Shown here: positions 63,990 through 64,000 of the stretch, one piece after another
How positions within the stretch are numbered: the first letter of the stretch is position 1
How the letters are laid out: each line of letters opens with the position of its first letter
Source: an uncultured bacterium
GTDB lineage: Bacteria > Bacillota > Clostridia > Lachnospirales > Lachnospiraceae
Length of the DNA: 64,000 nt
Assembly (NCBI GenBank): GCA_905216215.1
Contig: CAJMSZ010000002.1
Coordinates: forward strand, 1 to 64,000
Direction: 5' to 3'
Made by a program: the position numbers and the translations under genes
Notes under the pieces: model-generated
Databases searched by the model: none
Told to the model about the DNA's origin: nothing
Seen by the model: only the letters and a program-made list of their open reading frames with translations

Positions 63990-64000
63990 TTACCGGTGCA

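Overview
The window is a stretch of core chromosome from an endospore-forming, anaerobic Firmicute, most likely a member of the Lachnospiraceae (Blautia/Dorea/Ruminococcus-like gut clostridia). The reasons are spoIVA and a mother-cell sigma factor (sigK), T-box leaders, CodY, a CIRCE-controlled groESL operon, the gene order comM-dprA-topA-codY, the gene order DUF512-der-plsY-gpsA-spoIVA, and the sequence character of the proteins. No tRNA or rRNA gene, insertion sequence, prophage, CRISPR array or defence system was seen. Most genes lie on the minus strand.

Layout: 0.2-4.8 kb is a T-box-controlled branched-chain amino acid operon (ilvB-ilvN-ilvE-AEC transporter). 4.8-6.7 kb carries folA, thyA and a MarR regulator. 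6.9-8.4 kb holds two poorly known membrane proteins. 8.5-10.5 kb is groESL with CIRCE. 10.6-16.9 kb is comM-dprA-topA-codY plus a small unknown gene. 17.1 kb is a sigK gene lacking a pro-sequence. 17.8-24.0 kb is an RNA-biology cluster (ireB, ruvX, DUF1292, rnjA, trmR, trhP, mtaB). 24.1 kb is an HPr-like protein without the active-site histidine. 24.4-31.0 kb is pheA-DUF815 ATPase-prmA-rsmE-nifS-thiI. 31.2-34.4 kb is a YdjI/YdjG/YdjH-type membrane stress module without an adjacent pspA. 34.6-36.4 kb is pyrBI and the RNase P RNA. 36.4-43.4 kb is rnhA, a MoaB-like gene, spoIVA, gpsA, plsY, der and DUF512. 43.6 kb is a long PRPP synthetase. 44.8-49.4 kb is aroF-aroB behind a T-box, with aroE and a polysaccharide deacetylase upstream. 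49.5-56.3 kb is leuB-ilvD-ilvB-serC-serA. 56.5-59.8 kb is yajC, tgt and an L,D-transpeptidase. 60.2-62.3 kb is aroC and a pseudouridine synthase behind a structured leader. 62.3-64 kb is a uridine-kinase-like protein with ThrRS-like N-terminal domains.

Together the window encodes much of branched-chain, aromatic and serine biosynthesis. Control signals include two T-boxes (specifier codons read here as GUA/Val and UUC/Phe), the nutrient regulator CodY with a candidate CodY box in its own promoter, and an unassigned palindrome overlapping the putative aroC promoter. The least explained parts are the palindrome/hairpin region ahead of aroC, the KKRPV-repeat zinc-ribbon membrane protein, the His-less HPr paralogue, the DUF512-Der pair and the orphan hairpin at the left edge.
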